Positions 29,761-38,053 of a stretch of DNA of 41,612 nucleotides are shown one piece after another. This stretch comes from Janthinobacterium sp. SUN073. Its GTDB lineage: Bacteria; Pseudomonadota; Gammaproteobacteria; Burkholderiales; Burkholderiaceae_D. The DNA lies in contig NZ_JAPUBT010000019.1 in the NCBI RefSeq assembly GCF_030397665.1, forward strand, positions 1-41,612, given 5' to 3'. A program made the position numbers and the translations under genes. Below the pieces are notes generated by a model. That model made no database searches. It had not been told where the DNA came from and saw only the letters and a list, made by a program, of their open reading frames with translations. The first letter of the stretch is position 1. Each line of letters starts with the position of its first letter.

Positions 29761-32700
29761 ACCTGTCCGAACTGAGCATCCGCCGCCCCGTCATGGTGGT
29801 GCTGCTGTCCCTCTCCATCATCCTGGCCGGCGTGCTGGCGTATGGCCACATTCCCGTGGCAGCCTTGCCGAGCTATAACACGCCCGTCATCAACGTCAGC
29901 GCCGACCTGGCCGGCGCCAGCCCCGAGACCATGGCGTCTTCCGTGGCCTTGCCGCTGGAAAAGCAGTTTTCCACGATTGCCGGCCTGAGCCTGATCACCT
30001 CCACGAGTACCCTGGGCAATACGTCGCTGACCCTGGAGTTTGACGCCAGCATCAATGTCAACGAGGCCGCCGTCGACGTGCAGGCGGCCCTGCTGCGCGC
30101 GCAGCGCCAGTTGCCGACGGAAATGACGGACTTGCCGTCCTACCGCAAAGTCAATCCGGCCGATGCGCCCGTGCTGTTCATCCAGATGACGTCGCCATCG
30201 CTGAACTTGTCGGATCTGAATGATTATGCGGAAAACCTGATTGCGCCCAGCCTGTCGACCTTGCCTGGCGTGGCCCAGGTCAGCGTGAACGGCCAGAAAC
30301 GCTTCGCCGTGCGCGTGCGCGCCCGTGCCGACCTGATGAACGCGCGCAACCTGACGATGGATGAACTGGCCACCGCACTGCGCGCCTCGAACACGAATTC
30401 ACCGCTGGGCATCCTCGATGGCCCCAGCCAGACGCTGACCATCCAGGGCAACCCGCAGATGATGAAGGCGGCCGATTTTGCCGAACTCATCGTCGCCACG
30501 CGCAATGGCCAGCCCGTGCGCCTGAAGGAAGTAGCCGAGGTGGAAGACAGTTTCCAGTCAACCAAGACGGCCGGCAGTTTCAACGGCGAGCGCTCGATCA
30601 CCTTGCTGGTGCAGCGCCAACCGGATGCGAACACGGTGCAAGTGGTCGATGCCGTGCGCAAACTCTTGCCGGGTTTCAAGGCGCAATTGCCTGCCTCTAT
30701 CCAGATCAGTCTGGTCAACGACCGTTCCGTCTCGATCCGCGAAGCGATTCACGACGTCAACCTGACCCTGGCCTTGACGGTGATCCTGGTGGTGCTGGTG
30801 ATCTTTTTGTTCCTGCACCGTGCGGCGGCCACCTTCATTCCGGCTGTCACCATGCCGATTTCCCTGCTCGGTGCGCTGGCCCTGCTGTACTGGCTCGGCT
30901 ACAGCCTCGACAATATCTCCCTGCTGGGCATCACCCTGGCCGTGGGCCTGGTGGTCGACGATGCCATCGTGGTGCTGGAAAACATCGTGCGCCATATCGA
31001 GATGGGCAAGAAACCGATCCAGGCGGCCCTCGTGGGCGCCAAGGAAATGGGTTTCACCATTATTTCGATTTCTGTCTCGCTGGTGGCCGTGTTCATCCCC
31101 ATCTTCTTCATGCCGGGCGTGATCGGCTTGCTGTTCCATGAGTTTGCCGTCGTCGTCTCGCTGTCCATCCTCGTCTCGGCCATCGTGTCGCTGACCCTGG
31201 TGCCGATGCTGGCCAGCCGCTTCCTGCCGGCCGACTCGCGCGAACACAATGACGGCGACCCCACGCATGGCGAAAAGTCCTTCATCGGCCGCCACTTCGA
31301 GGCGGGGTTCACGAAGTTGCGCAACGGATATGTGCATCTGCTCGACAAGGCCCTGGCGCACCGCAACGTGGTGCTGTTCATCGCCGTGTGCACGTTCGGC
31401 CTGACGGTGCTGCTGTACGCGACCATTCCGAAGGGTTTCTTCCCTGAGGAAGACCTGGGCCAGATCCAGGTGAATACGGAAGCGTCGGAGGATATTTCCT
31501 CGGCGGCATTGCAGGACTTGCAAGCGCGCGTGGCGGCCGTGCTCAAGGCCGACCCCAGCGTGCAGGATGTGACCTCGTTCGTCGGTGGCGGCAACACGGG
31601 CCGCATGTTCATGGTGCTGAAACCGCGCAGCGAACGGCCGAAAATGCCCGTGGTGCTGGAAAACCTGCGCCGCGCGACGAGTACCGTGCCCGGCATGGCC
31701 GTGTATTTCCGTCCCGTGCAAAACTTGCAACTGGGCGGACGCCAGAGCAAGAGCCGCTACCAGTACACCCTGCAAAGCGTCAGCCCCGATGCCTTGAATG
31801 ACTGGGCGGAAAAGTTTATTGCTGGCATGCGCGCCGATCCCGCGTTCCGCGACGTCACCAGCGATTCGCAGATCAAGGGCTTGCAGGCGTCCCTGCGGAT
31901 CGACCGCGACAAGGCCAATCTGCTGGGCGTGCAAATGTCCGATATCCGCACGGCCCTGTACAGCACGTTTGGCGAACGGCAAGTGTCGACCATCTATTCG
32001 TCGGCAGCGAGCTATTACGTGATCCTGGAAGCGGCCACGGCGGATCGCCAGTATGACGATGCGCTCACGCGCGTGTCCGTGCGCAGCAAGTCGGGCGAAC
32101 TGGTGAAACTGTCAAGTATTGCCTACGTGGAACGCACGATTGGCCCCACGTCCGTGAATCACCAGGGGCAGTTGCAGGCCGTGACGATCTCCTTCAACCT
32201 GGCACCGGACGTGCCGCTGGGTGTCGCCACGGGCAAGATCGACGTGATGGGCAAGGACATGAGCTTGCCGGCCTCCATCATCACGCGCTACGGCGGCGAT
32301 GCGGCCGTGTTCCAGGATTCGCAGTCCAGCCAGATCATCCTCATCATCGCCGCGCTGGCCGTGATCTATGTGCTGCTCGGCGTGCTGTATGAAAGCTATA
32401 TCCACCCGCTGACCATTCTGGCCGGCTTGCCGTCGGCGGCCGTGGGGGCGCTGTTGACCTTGCGCCTGTTCGGCATGGACCTGACGATGATCGCCATCAT
32501 CGGCATTTTGATGCTGATCGGTATCGTCAAGAAAAACGCCATCATGATGATCGACTTTGCCCTGCATGCGCAGCGCAATGAGGGCATGAGCCCGCCTGAA
32601 GCCATCCGCCAGGCGTGCATCCTGCGTTTCCGCCCCATCATGATGACATCGGCGGCGGCCTTGATGGGTGCCTTGCCCATCGCCTTGGGCCTGGGCGCTG

Positions 32701-32867
32701 GCGCCGAGCTGCGCCAGCCGCTGGGCCTGGCAGTGGTCGGTGGATTGCTGTTTTCACAAGTGATTACCCTGTTCATCACTCCCGTCATCTATTTGTTCCT
32801 GGACAAGTACAGCGGCACGGGGCCGGTGACGGACGAGCAACTGGTGGCACTCGACAGCAAGGCTTGA
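29757..32867 (+). CDS. RND efflux transporter permease (MdtB/MdtC-like, HAE-1 type)
   Basis: 1036 residues with twelve expected membrane segments and two large periplasmic loops. The proton-relay pair D401-D402 is in GLVVDDAIVVLENI, and the family beginning MNLSELSIRRPVMVVLLSLSI and TVDDSFQST-like EVEDSFQSTK are present. The sequence resembles the MdtB/MdtC group of multidrug and bile-salt exporters more than metal (HME) pumps, which differ in segment 4. There is only one pump gene, and no outer membrane factor follows, so it probably uses a TolC-like protein encoded elsewhere. It is the fourth gene of an apparent regulator-kinase-adaptor-pump operon. Confidence 0.94.
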   Translation: MNLSELSIRRPVMVVLLSLSIILAGVLAYGHIPVAALPSYNTPVINVSADLAGASPETMASSVALPLEKQFSTIAGLSLITSTSTLGNTSLTLEFDASINVNEAAVDVQAALLRAQRQLPTEMTDLPSYRKVNPADAPVLFIQMTSPSLNLSDLNDYAENLIAPSLSTLPGVAQVSVNGQKRFAVRVRARADLMNARNLTMDELATALRASNTNSPLGILDGPSQTLTIQGNPQMMKAADFAELIVATRNGQPVRLKEVAEVEDSFQSTKTAGSFNGERSITLLVQRQPDANTVQVVDAVRKLLPGFKAQLPASIQISLVNDRSVSIREAIHDVNLTLALTVILVVLVIFLFLHRAAATFIPAVTMPISLLGALALLYWLGYSLDNISLLGITLAVGLVVDDAIVVLENIVRHIEMGKKPIQAALVGAKEMGFTIISISVSLVAVFIPIFFMPGVIGLLFHEFAVVVSLSILVSAIVSLTLVPMLASRFLPADSREHNDGDPTHGEKSFIGRHFEAGFTKLRNGYVHLLDKALAHRNVVLFIAVCTFGLTVLLYATIPKGFFPEEDLGQIQVNTEASEDISSAALQDLQARVAAVLKADPSVQDVTSFVGGGNTGRMFMVLKPRSERPKMPVVLENLRRATSTVPGMAVYFRPVQNLQLGGRQSKSRYQYTLQSVSPDALNDWAEKFIAGMRADPAFRDVTSDSQIKGLQASLRIDRDKANLLGVQMSDIRTALYSTFGERQVSTIYSSAASYYVILEAATADRQYDDALTRVSVRSKSGELVKLSSIAYVERTIGPTSVNHQGQLQAVTISFNLAPDVPLGVATGKIDVMGKDMSLPASIITRYGGDAAVFQDSQSSQIILIIAALAVIYVLLGVLYESYIHPLTILAGLPSAAVGALLTLRLFGMDLTMIAIIGILMLIGIVKKNAIMMIDFALHAQRNEGMSPPEAIRQACILRFRPIMMTSAAALMGALPIALGLGAGAELRQPLGLAVVGGLLFSQVITLFITPVIYLFLDKYSGTGPVTDEQLVALDSKA

Positions 32868-32893
32868 GCGCTTGCGTTACCCGTTGACCCGTG

Positions 32894-32932
32894 ACCGGCG
32901 CCCCATTCCTGCGTGAATGGAGCGCCGGTTTT
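32894..32932 (+). terminator. Terminator of the RND operon
   Basis: ACCGGCGC (32894-32901) and CCATTC (32903-32908) pair with GAATGG (32915-32920) and GCGCCGGT (32922-32929) with one mismatch, followed by TTT. After it, up to the next gene, I see only a small ACGGT-AACA-ACCGT hairpin (32951-32964) and no clear promoter. Confidence 0.85.
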
Positions 32933-33126
32933 GTATGGGCAGTGATACATACGGTAACAACCGTCAAGAGACGGCTCGGGTACTCTGGTCAGCGCTGCAA
33001 GGAATGTCGCTATCCTGTACGCTTCGGGTTGGAAAGGCCGAGGAAGTGTTCCCAAAAGCAAGGGACTCTGGCACTATGGCTGCCCTGTAATGTTATTTCT
33101 TCGCTACACAGAAAGCACGATTCATT

Positions 33127-34035
33127 TTGCATGACACGACCCATTTGTTGGCTGCCGATTCCGCTGTTTGCCCCACCTGCGGGCAAGTGATCCAGCCACC
33201 GCCGGCCTACGGGTCCAGGACCAGCACCACGCGCAAGGTTGCGCTCGGCGTGTCCGTCTTGCTGCACGTGCTGCTGGCGGCGTATGTCCTATTGCGCAGC
33301 GACAAGATCGAAAAGATCCCGCCGCCGAAGAAGGAAAGCGCGATGGTCTACATCGCGCCCCTGAAGGACAAGCCGCAACCGAAGCCGCAACCGAAACCCA
33401 CGCCCAAGCCGAAGGACACGAAAGTGGCCAAGGTGAAACCGCCGCCGGCGCCGAGCAAGCGCGTGGTGACCAAGGACGTGCCGCGCGACAAGCCAAAACT
33501 GGAAACCTTCACGCCGCCGCTGGTATCGAAAGTGCCGTTGCCGCCGCCGCCGGCCGAAGACATGAGTTCGATGATCGAGCAGCGCCGCAAGCAGCGTGAG
33601 GCGCAGAACCCCACGCCGCCTGCCGAGGAAAGCGAGAACGACCGCGCCATGCGCGTGGCCAAGGCGAATATCGCCGGTGCCCAGGGCCGCAATTCCGGCA
33701 GCGACCGCGAGGATTCGGGTGGCGTGTTTTCCATCGTCAACCAGACCTCCTTCAGTGCCGAAGTCAAGTTCAAGGGCTGGAATGGCAACTTCAAGCGCAA
33801 TTGGCTGAAGCAGGAAAAAGTGGAACTGGGCAATGAACCCGATATCGAAACGGCCATCATCAAGAAGATGATCCAGCTGATCCGTGCCGAAAAACCGGGC
33901 GACTTCGTGTGGGAATCGCGGCGCCTGGGGCGCAACGTCAACCTCAGCGCCCGCGTGGAAGACACGGCCGAACTGAGCGCCTTCCTGCGCCAGGAATTCT
34001 TTTCGGAGAAGCGGCCAGGGCCGGGACGGCGTTAA
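33127..34035 (+). CDS. TonB/TolA-like single-pass membrane protein, unknown C-terminal domain
   Basis: 302 residues. A short cytoplasmic N-terminus with one CPTCG motif (15-19) leads to a single membrane segment (about 38-56). Next is a long Pro/Lys-rich stretch (about 65-135, repeated PKPQPKP and PPPAPSKR units) like the periplasmic rod of TonB. After a charged helix (SSMIEQRRKQREAQ) a folded domain of about 100 residues begins near GGVFSIVNQTSFSAEVKFKGW. I do not recognise that domain, and it lacks the usual TonB C-terminal motifs. The TTG start at 33127 is uncertain, as no ATG occurs before the membrane segment. It ends at a terminator shared with engB. A role in spanning the periplasm is inferred from layout only. 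Confidence 0.75.
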   Translation: MHDTTHLLAADSAVCPTCGQVIQPPPAYGSRTSTTRKVALGVSVLLHVLLAAYVLLRSDKIEKIPPPKKESAMVYIAPLKDKPQPKPQPKPTPKPKDTKVAKVKPPPAPSKRVVTKDVPRDKPKLETFTPPLVSKVPLPPPPAEDMSSMIEQRRKQREAQNPTPPAEESENDRAMRVAKANIAGAQGRNSGSDREDSGGVFSIVNQTSFSAEVKFKGWNGNFKRNWLKQEKVELGNEPDIETAIIKKMIQLIRAEKPGDFVWESRRLGRNVNLSARVEDTAELSAFLRQEFFSEKRPGPGRR

Positions 34036-34052
34036 ACGCTCAGCGCAATAAG

Positions 34053-34086
34053 AAAAGGCTGCACCGTGTGAACGGGCAGCCTTTTT
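34053..34086. terminator. Bidirectional terminator between the TonB-like gene and engB
   Basis: AAAAGGCTGC (34053-34062) pairs with GCAGCCTTTT (34076-34085) around a 13-base loop. T-tracts appear on both strands for the two convergent genes. Confidence 0.88.
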
Positions 34087-34104
34087 ACGTAGTGTTGATC
34101 TCGA

Positions 34105-34848
34105 TCAAGCCGGTTTGTCGGTTCCCGCTTCCGGTTCGACGTCGTCTTCCATCTCGATCAGTTCGACCATCTGGGCCGCGCCATCTTCGCTGATGCCGGC
34201 CAGTTCCATGATCTTGTCATTGGCTTCGTCGATGCCGACTCTTTTCAAGGCCGAGAACAGTTGCACGGTGAACGGGAAGCCGACGCCGTCTTCATCCACA
34301 TAGCTGTCGAGCTTGGCTTTCGCCTGGCGCAAGGCATTCACGGATTCATTGCGGTTCAGCTTATCGACCTTCGTCAGGATGCAGTGGATCGGTTTACCCG
34401 TCGGGGCGAACCATTCCAGCATCTGGACGTCCAGGTCGGTGAACGGACGGCGCGAATCCATGATCAGGACCAGGCCTGCCAATTGCTCGCGACGCTGCAC
34501 GTAGTCGCCCAGCAGGCGCTGCCAGTGCAGTTTGGCCGAGCCCGAGACTTCCGCGTAGCCATAGCCCGGCAAGTCGACCAGCAGGCATTCGATCTCTTCG
34601 ACGATGGTGGCATCCTTGCGGTGCTGCGCCACGTGGGCGCCGCCGATGGAGAAGTAGTTGATGTGCTGGGTACGGCCAGGTGTCTTGGAGGCGAACGCCA
34701 AGCCTTTCTGATTACACAAGATGTTGATGGCGGTCGATTTACCGGCATTGGAGCGGCCGGCAAAAGCGATTTCCGGCACCGTGGTATCGGGCAGGTCACG
34801 CAATTGGTTGACGGTCGTAAAGAAGCGGGCTTGCCAGAGTTTTGACAT
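34105..34848 (-). CDS. engB: Ribosome biogenesis GTPase EngB (YihA/YsxC)
   Basis: 247 residues, with G1 GRSNAGKST (31-39), G3 DLPG (92-95), G4 TKVD (159-162) and G5 SALK (199-202). EngB is needed for late 50S assembly. The C-terminus carries an acidic extension (MEDDVEPEAG) longer than in E. coli. No purine-rich ribosome binding site is visible before the ATG at 34848 (the preceding bases read TTTACTACTCCC). The gene is divergent from the cytochrome c4 gene, an arrangement common in betaproteobacteria. Confidence 0.95.
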   Translation of the reverse strand: MSKLWQARFFTTVNQLRDLPDTTVPEIAFAGRSNAGKSTAINILCNQKGLAFASKTPGRTQHINYFSIGGAHVAQHRKDATIVEEIECLLVDLPGYGYAEVSGSAKLHWQRLLGDYVQRREQLAGLVLIMDSRRPFTDLDVQMLEWFAPTGKPIHCILTKVDKLNRNESVNALRQAKAKLDSYVDEDGVGFPFTVQLFSALKRVGIDEANDKIMELAGISEDGAAQMVELIEMEDDVEPEAGTDKPA

Positions 34849-34870
34849 GGGAGTAGTAAAGCAACAAAAT

Positions 34871-34913
34871 GGAGCGATAAGGGAGCGATAACGCCAAGAA
34901 GCTATTGTACAAT
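34871..34913. promoter_or_regulatory. Tandem repeats and palindrome in the engB/cytochrome c4 divergent region
   Basis: GGAGCGATAA occurs twice in tandem (34871-34880 and 34882-34891), an 11-base period. The palindrome ATTGTACAAT (34904-34913) includes TACAAT (34908-34913), a plausible -10 for the cytochrome gene. The tandem repeat sits where a -35 or activator site would be. Confidence 0.4.
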
Positions 34914-34995
34914 AAGGGATTGTTAATTGTTGCCGGCGTAGCAGCGATGCGGCTTGCGGCCCTGAAAATAAATCAAAAATCTCAGGAGCGCGGCA

Positions 34996-35034
34996 ATGTC
35001 CACCACTAATTTCTCACTGTCTCAGGGTGCCTGA
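34996..35034 (+). CDS. Candidate 12-codon leader ORF before cytochrome c4
   Basis: Reads MSTTNFSLSQGA and stops at TGA (35032-35034), immediately followed by the cytochrome ATG (35035) in the same frame. AGGAG at 34984-34988 lies seven bases before its ATG, a better ribosome binding site than the one directly before the cytochrome gene. It may couple translation or be a regulatory leader peptide. Sequence error or chance are alternatives. Confidence 0.35.
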   Translation: MSTTNFSLSQGA

Positions 35035-35706
35035 ATGAATCGTGCGTTTTCACCGTTGTTCAAATCCATGCTGCTCGCTTTGCTGGCTGTATCGGCAACT
35101 GCTTCCGCGGTCGAAGCACCGAAACCGGCTGTCAAGGCCGATGCCGCCAAGGGCGCTACCCTGTACGCCGATGGCGATGCGGCGCGCGGCTTGCCTGCCT
35201 GCGTATCTTGCCATGGTGCGGCCGGCAACTCGACCATCACGGTCAACCCGAAGCTGGCCGGCCAGCACGAAAGCTATATTTACAAGCAACTGGTCGATTT
35301 CACCACGCCGGAGCGCAGCCAGCCCGTCATGACGACGTACGCGAAGATGCTCAGCGACGCTGACAAGAAGAATATCGCCGCCTACCTGGGCGCGCAGCTG
35401 TCCAAGCCGGGCGCCGCGAAAAACAAGGATACGATTGACCTGGGCAAGAAAATTTACCGTGGTGGTATTGCTTCCAAGCAAGTTGCTGCCTGCGCCAGCT
35501 GTCATGGCGCGACGGGCAATGGTCTTCCCGTCCAGTATCCGCGCATCGCCGGCCAGCACCAGGACTACACGGTGGCCCAGCTGACCATGTTCCGCAGTAC
35601 CAAGGCTGATGCCCGCAAGAACAGCGCGCAAATGCATACCATCGCCGCCCGCATGTCGGATGACGAGATTGCCGCCGTGGCCGATTACATCGCCGGTCTG
35701 AAGTAA
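35035..35706 (+). CDS. Diheme cytochrome c4
   Basis: 223 residues. A signal peptide (to about SATASA, residue 25) precedes two class I cytochrome domains, each with a CXXCH heme site: CVSCH (56-60) and CASCH (153-157). The paired GNS/GNG and PKLAGQH/PRIAGQH segments show the internal duplication typical of cytochrome c4. Candidate methionine ligands are M99 and the Met in SAQMHT. Cytochromes c4 pass electrons from the bc1 complex to terminal oxidases in the periplasm. The heme-attachment genes resB and ccsB follow directly, in line with a cytochrome maturation cluster. Confidence 0.93.
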   Translation: MNRAFSPLFKSMLLALLAVSATASAVEAPKPAVKADAAKGATLYADGDAARGLPACVSCHGAAGNSTITVNPKLAGQHESYIYKQLVDFTTPERSQPVMTTYAKMLSDADKKNIAAYLGAQLSKPGAAKNKDTIDLGKKIYRGGIASKQVAACASCHGATGNGLPVQYPRIAGQHQDYTVAQLTMFRSTKADARKNSAQMHTIAARMSDDEIAAVADYIAGLK

Positions 35707-35755
35707 GTTTTCATAGTGGCAAGAGATTGCCAGGCGCAGCAGCGCGCATGAACCA

Positions 35756-35786
35756 GGGCGGCCGTCTCAACAGGCTGCCCTTTTTT
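35756..35786 (+). terminator. Terminator of the cytochrome c4 gene
   Basis: GGGCGGCC (35756-35763) pairs with GGCTGCCC (35773-35780) with one G-U, followed by six T. Confidence 0.88.
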
Positions 35787-35892
35787 ATGGCAAGGGCCAA
35801 AACTGGAGTATGCTGCCGCCTTGCGCGGAGAAACTATTTGCTCCATGCCTAAATTTTCTTGAAGATTGCATATCCCGTATGAGTATCCACGT

Positions 35893-37989
35893 ATGAGCAC
35901 AGGCACGACCGGAATCGAGTTAAAGACCCAACGCCGCAGCCTGGCTGAATTTGTCGAGCTGGTCTCGTCGATGCGCTTTGCCATCAGCCTGCTGACCCTG
36001 ATCGCCGTCGCGTCCATCATCGGCACCGTGCTCAAGCAGAACGAGCCCATGCCCAATTATGTGAACCAGTTCGGTCCGTTCTGGTTCGCCGTCTTCGACA
36101 AGCTGAGCCTGTATTCCGTGTATTCGGCCTGGTGGTTCCTGGTGATCATGGGTTTCCTGGTCGCCTCGACTTCGCTGTGCATCGTGCGCAATGCGCCGAA
36201 GATGCTCAAGGATATGCGCAGCTGGCGCGACAATGTGCGCGAGCAATCGTTGCGCAATTTCCATCACAAGATGGAATGGCAGGTGCCGCTGCCGCGCGCC
36301 GTGCTGGCGCAGCAGATGGTGATGCGCCTGAAAGACAGCGGTTATGCGGCCAAGGTGGTCGAGAAGGACAACGCTACCCTGGTGGCGGCCAAGCGCGGCG
36401 CGGCCAATAAATGGGGCTATATCTTTGCCCACGGCGCCATCGTCATCATCTGCGTGGGCGGCTTGCTCGACTCGGAAATGCCTATCCGCGTACAGCAATG
36501 GTTCTTTGGCAAGACGCCGTTTTCCGGCAGCGGCGTGATCGCCGACATTCCCGCCCAGCACCGTTTGAGCCTGTCGAACCCCACTTTCCGCGGCAACACC
36601 ATGATCCCGGAAGGCTCGTCGAGCAACACGGCCATCATTCCCCAGGCCGATGGCGTGCTGATCCAGGATCTGCCGATCACGATTTTGCTGAAAAAATTCC
36701 ATATCGATTTCTACAGCACGGGCATGCCGAAGCTGTTTGCCAGCGATGTCGTCATCACCGACCATGTCACGGGTGAAAGTTTCCCAGCCACCATCAAAGT
36801 CAACCAGCCGCTGCTGTACAAGGGCCTGGCCCTGTACCAGTCCAGCTTTGAGGATGGCGGCAGCAAGCTCAAGTTGACGGGTTTTCCCATGACGGGCAAG
36901 ACGACGAAACGCTTCGATATCGGCGGCGAAGTGGGCGGCAGCACGCCGCTCGAGCGCAGCGATGGCAATTCCTACACGGTGGAATGGTCGGGTTTCCGTC
37001 CATTCAACGTGGAAAACCTCAGCGCCGGCCAGGATGTGCGCGCCGTCAGCAAGGCGGAAAGTTTCAACGATAAATTTGCCGTCGGCCTGGACAAGCGCCT
37101 CGGTTCGGCCGCGAAGAATGCGAATAACAAGGATCTCAAGAACGTGGGCCCCTCGGTGCAATACAAATTGCGCGACAAGACGGGCCAGGCGCGCGAGTAC
37201 CAGAACTACATGCAGCCTGTCACCGTGGATGGCACGACGGTGTTTCTGGCCGGCATGCGCGTCAACCCCAGCGACCCGTTCAGCTATCTGCGCATTCCCG
37301 TCGATGACAATTACAGCGTGACGGAATGGATGCGCTTGCGTGCCGCGCTGCAAGATCCCGCGCTGCGCCAGCAAGCTGCCACGCGCTATGCGGCGCGCGC
37401 CATGCCGCAGGCGAACGCGGAAGCCTTGCGCGGCCAGCTGCAGGAATCGGCGGCGAAAAGCCTGGGCATCTTTGCCGGCAATGGGCAAGAGGGCGGTTTC
37501 CTGGCCATTTCGCGTTTCCTGGAGAAAATTCCTGCCGCCGAGCAAGAAAAAGCGGCCGATATCTTCATGAAGATCTTGAACGGCAGCCTGTGGGATTTGT
37601 GGCAGGCGGCGCGCGCCCAGGATGGCTTGAAAGCCATCGAGGCCGATGACAAGCACGGCCGCTTCCTGCAGCTGGCCACGAATGCGCTGTCCGACAGCTT
37701 CTTCTATGGCGCGCCCGTGTATCTGCAGCTCGACGAGTTCACGGAAATCAAGGCGTCCGTGCTGCAAGTGACGCGTTCGCCAGGCAAGAGCGTGGTGTAC
37801 CTCGGTTGTTTGTTCCTCGTGATCGGCGTGTTTTCCATGTTTTATATCCGCGAGCGCCGCCTGTGGGTGTGGATCAAGGATGGCGAAGGCGGCAGCGAAG
37901 CGCTGATGGCCATGAGCACGCAACGCAAGACGCTGGATTTTGAAAAAGAATTTGAGACTTTGAAGGCAAAGCTGCCGCAATCGGCGTAA
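35893..37989 (+). CDS. resB: Cytochrome c biogenesis protein ResB (Ccs1), System II
   Basis: 698 residues from the ATG at 35893. There are three N-terminal membrane segments (FAISLLTLIAVASIIGTVL, WWFLVIMGFLVASTSLCI and YIFAHGAIVIICVGGLL), a large periplasmic region and a final membrane segment near the C-terminus (VVYLGCLFLVIGVFSMFYI). Signature text includes VNQPLLYKGLALYQSSFEDGG. ResB works with CcsB to export heme and attach it to apocytochrome c. A TTG at 35866 is a possible earlier start; neither start has a good ribosome binding site. Length is greater than in Gram-positive ResB and typical of betaproteobacteria. Confidence 0.94.
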   Translation: MSTGTTGIELKTQRRSLAEFVELVSSMRFAISLLTLIAVASIIGTVLKQNEPMPNYVNQFGPFWFAVFDKLSLYSVYSAWWFLVIMGFLVASTSLCIVRNAPKMLKDMRSWRDNVREQSLRNFHHKMEWQVPLPRAVLAQQMVMRLKDSGYAAKVVEKDNATLVAAKRGAANKWGYIFAHGAIVIICVGGLLDSEMPIRVQQWFFGKTPFSGSGVIADIPAQHRLSLSNPTFRGNTMIPEGSSSNTAIIPQADGVLIQDLPITILLKKFHIDFYSTGMPKLFASDVVITDHVTGESFPATIKVNQPLLYKGLALYQSSFEDGGSKLKLTGFPMTGKTTKRFDIGGEVGGSTPLERSDGNSYTVEWSGFRPFNVENLSAGQDVRAVSKAESFNDKFAVGLDKRLGSAAKNANNKDLKNVGPSVQYKLRDKTGQAREYQNYMQPVTVDGTTVFLAGMRVNPSDPFSYLRIPVDDNYSVTEWMRLRAALQDPALRQQAATRYAARAMPQANAEALRGQLQESAAKSLGIFAGNGQEGGFLAISRFLEKIPAAEQEKAADIFMKILNGSLWDLWQAARAQDGLKAIEADDKHGRFLQLATNALSDSFFYGAPVYLQLDEFTEIKASVLQVTRSPGKSVVYLGCLFLVIGVFSMFYIRERRLWVWIKDGEGGSEALMAMSTQRKTLDFEKEFETLKAKLPQSA

Positions 37990-38053
37990 GCTGCGCTGAG
38001 TTGGATTGGCTGAGTTTCGGGACGCTTGCGCGTCGCCGGGAATGGAGAAAATG

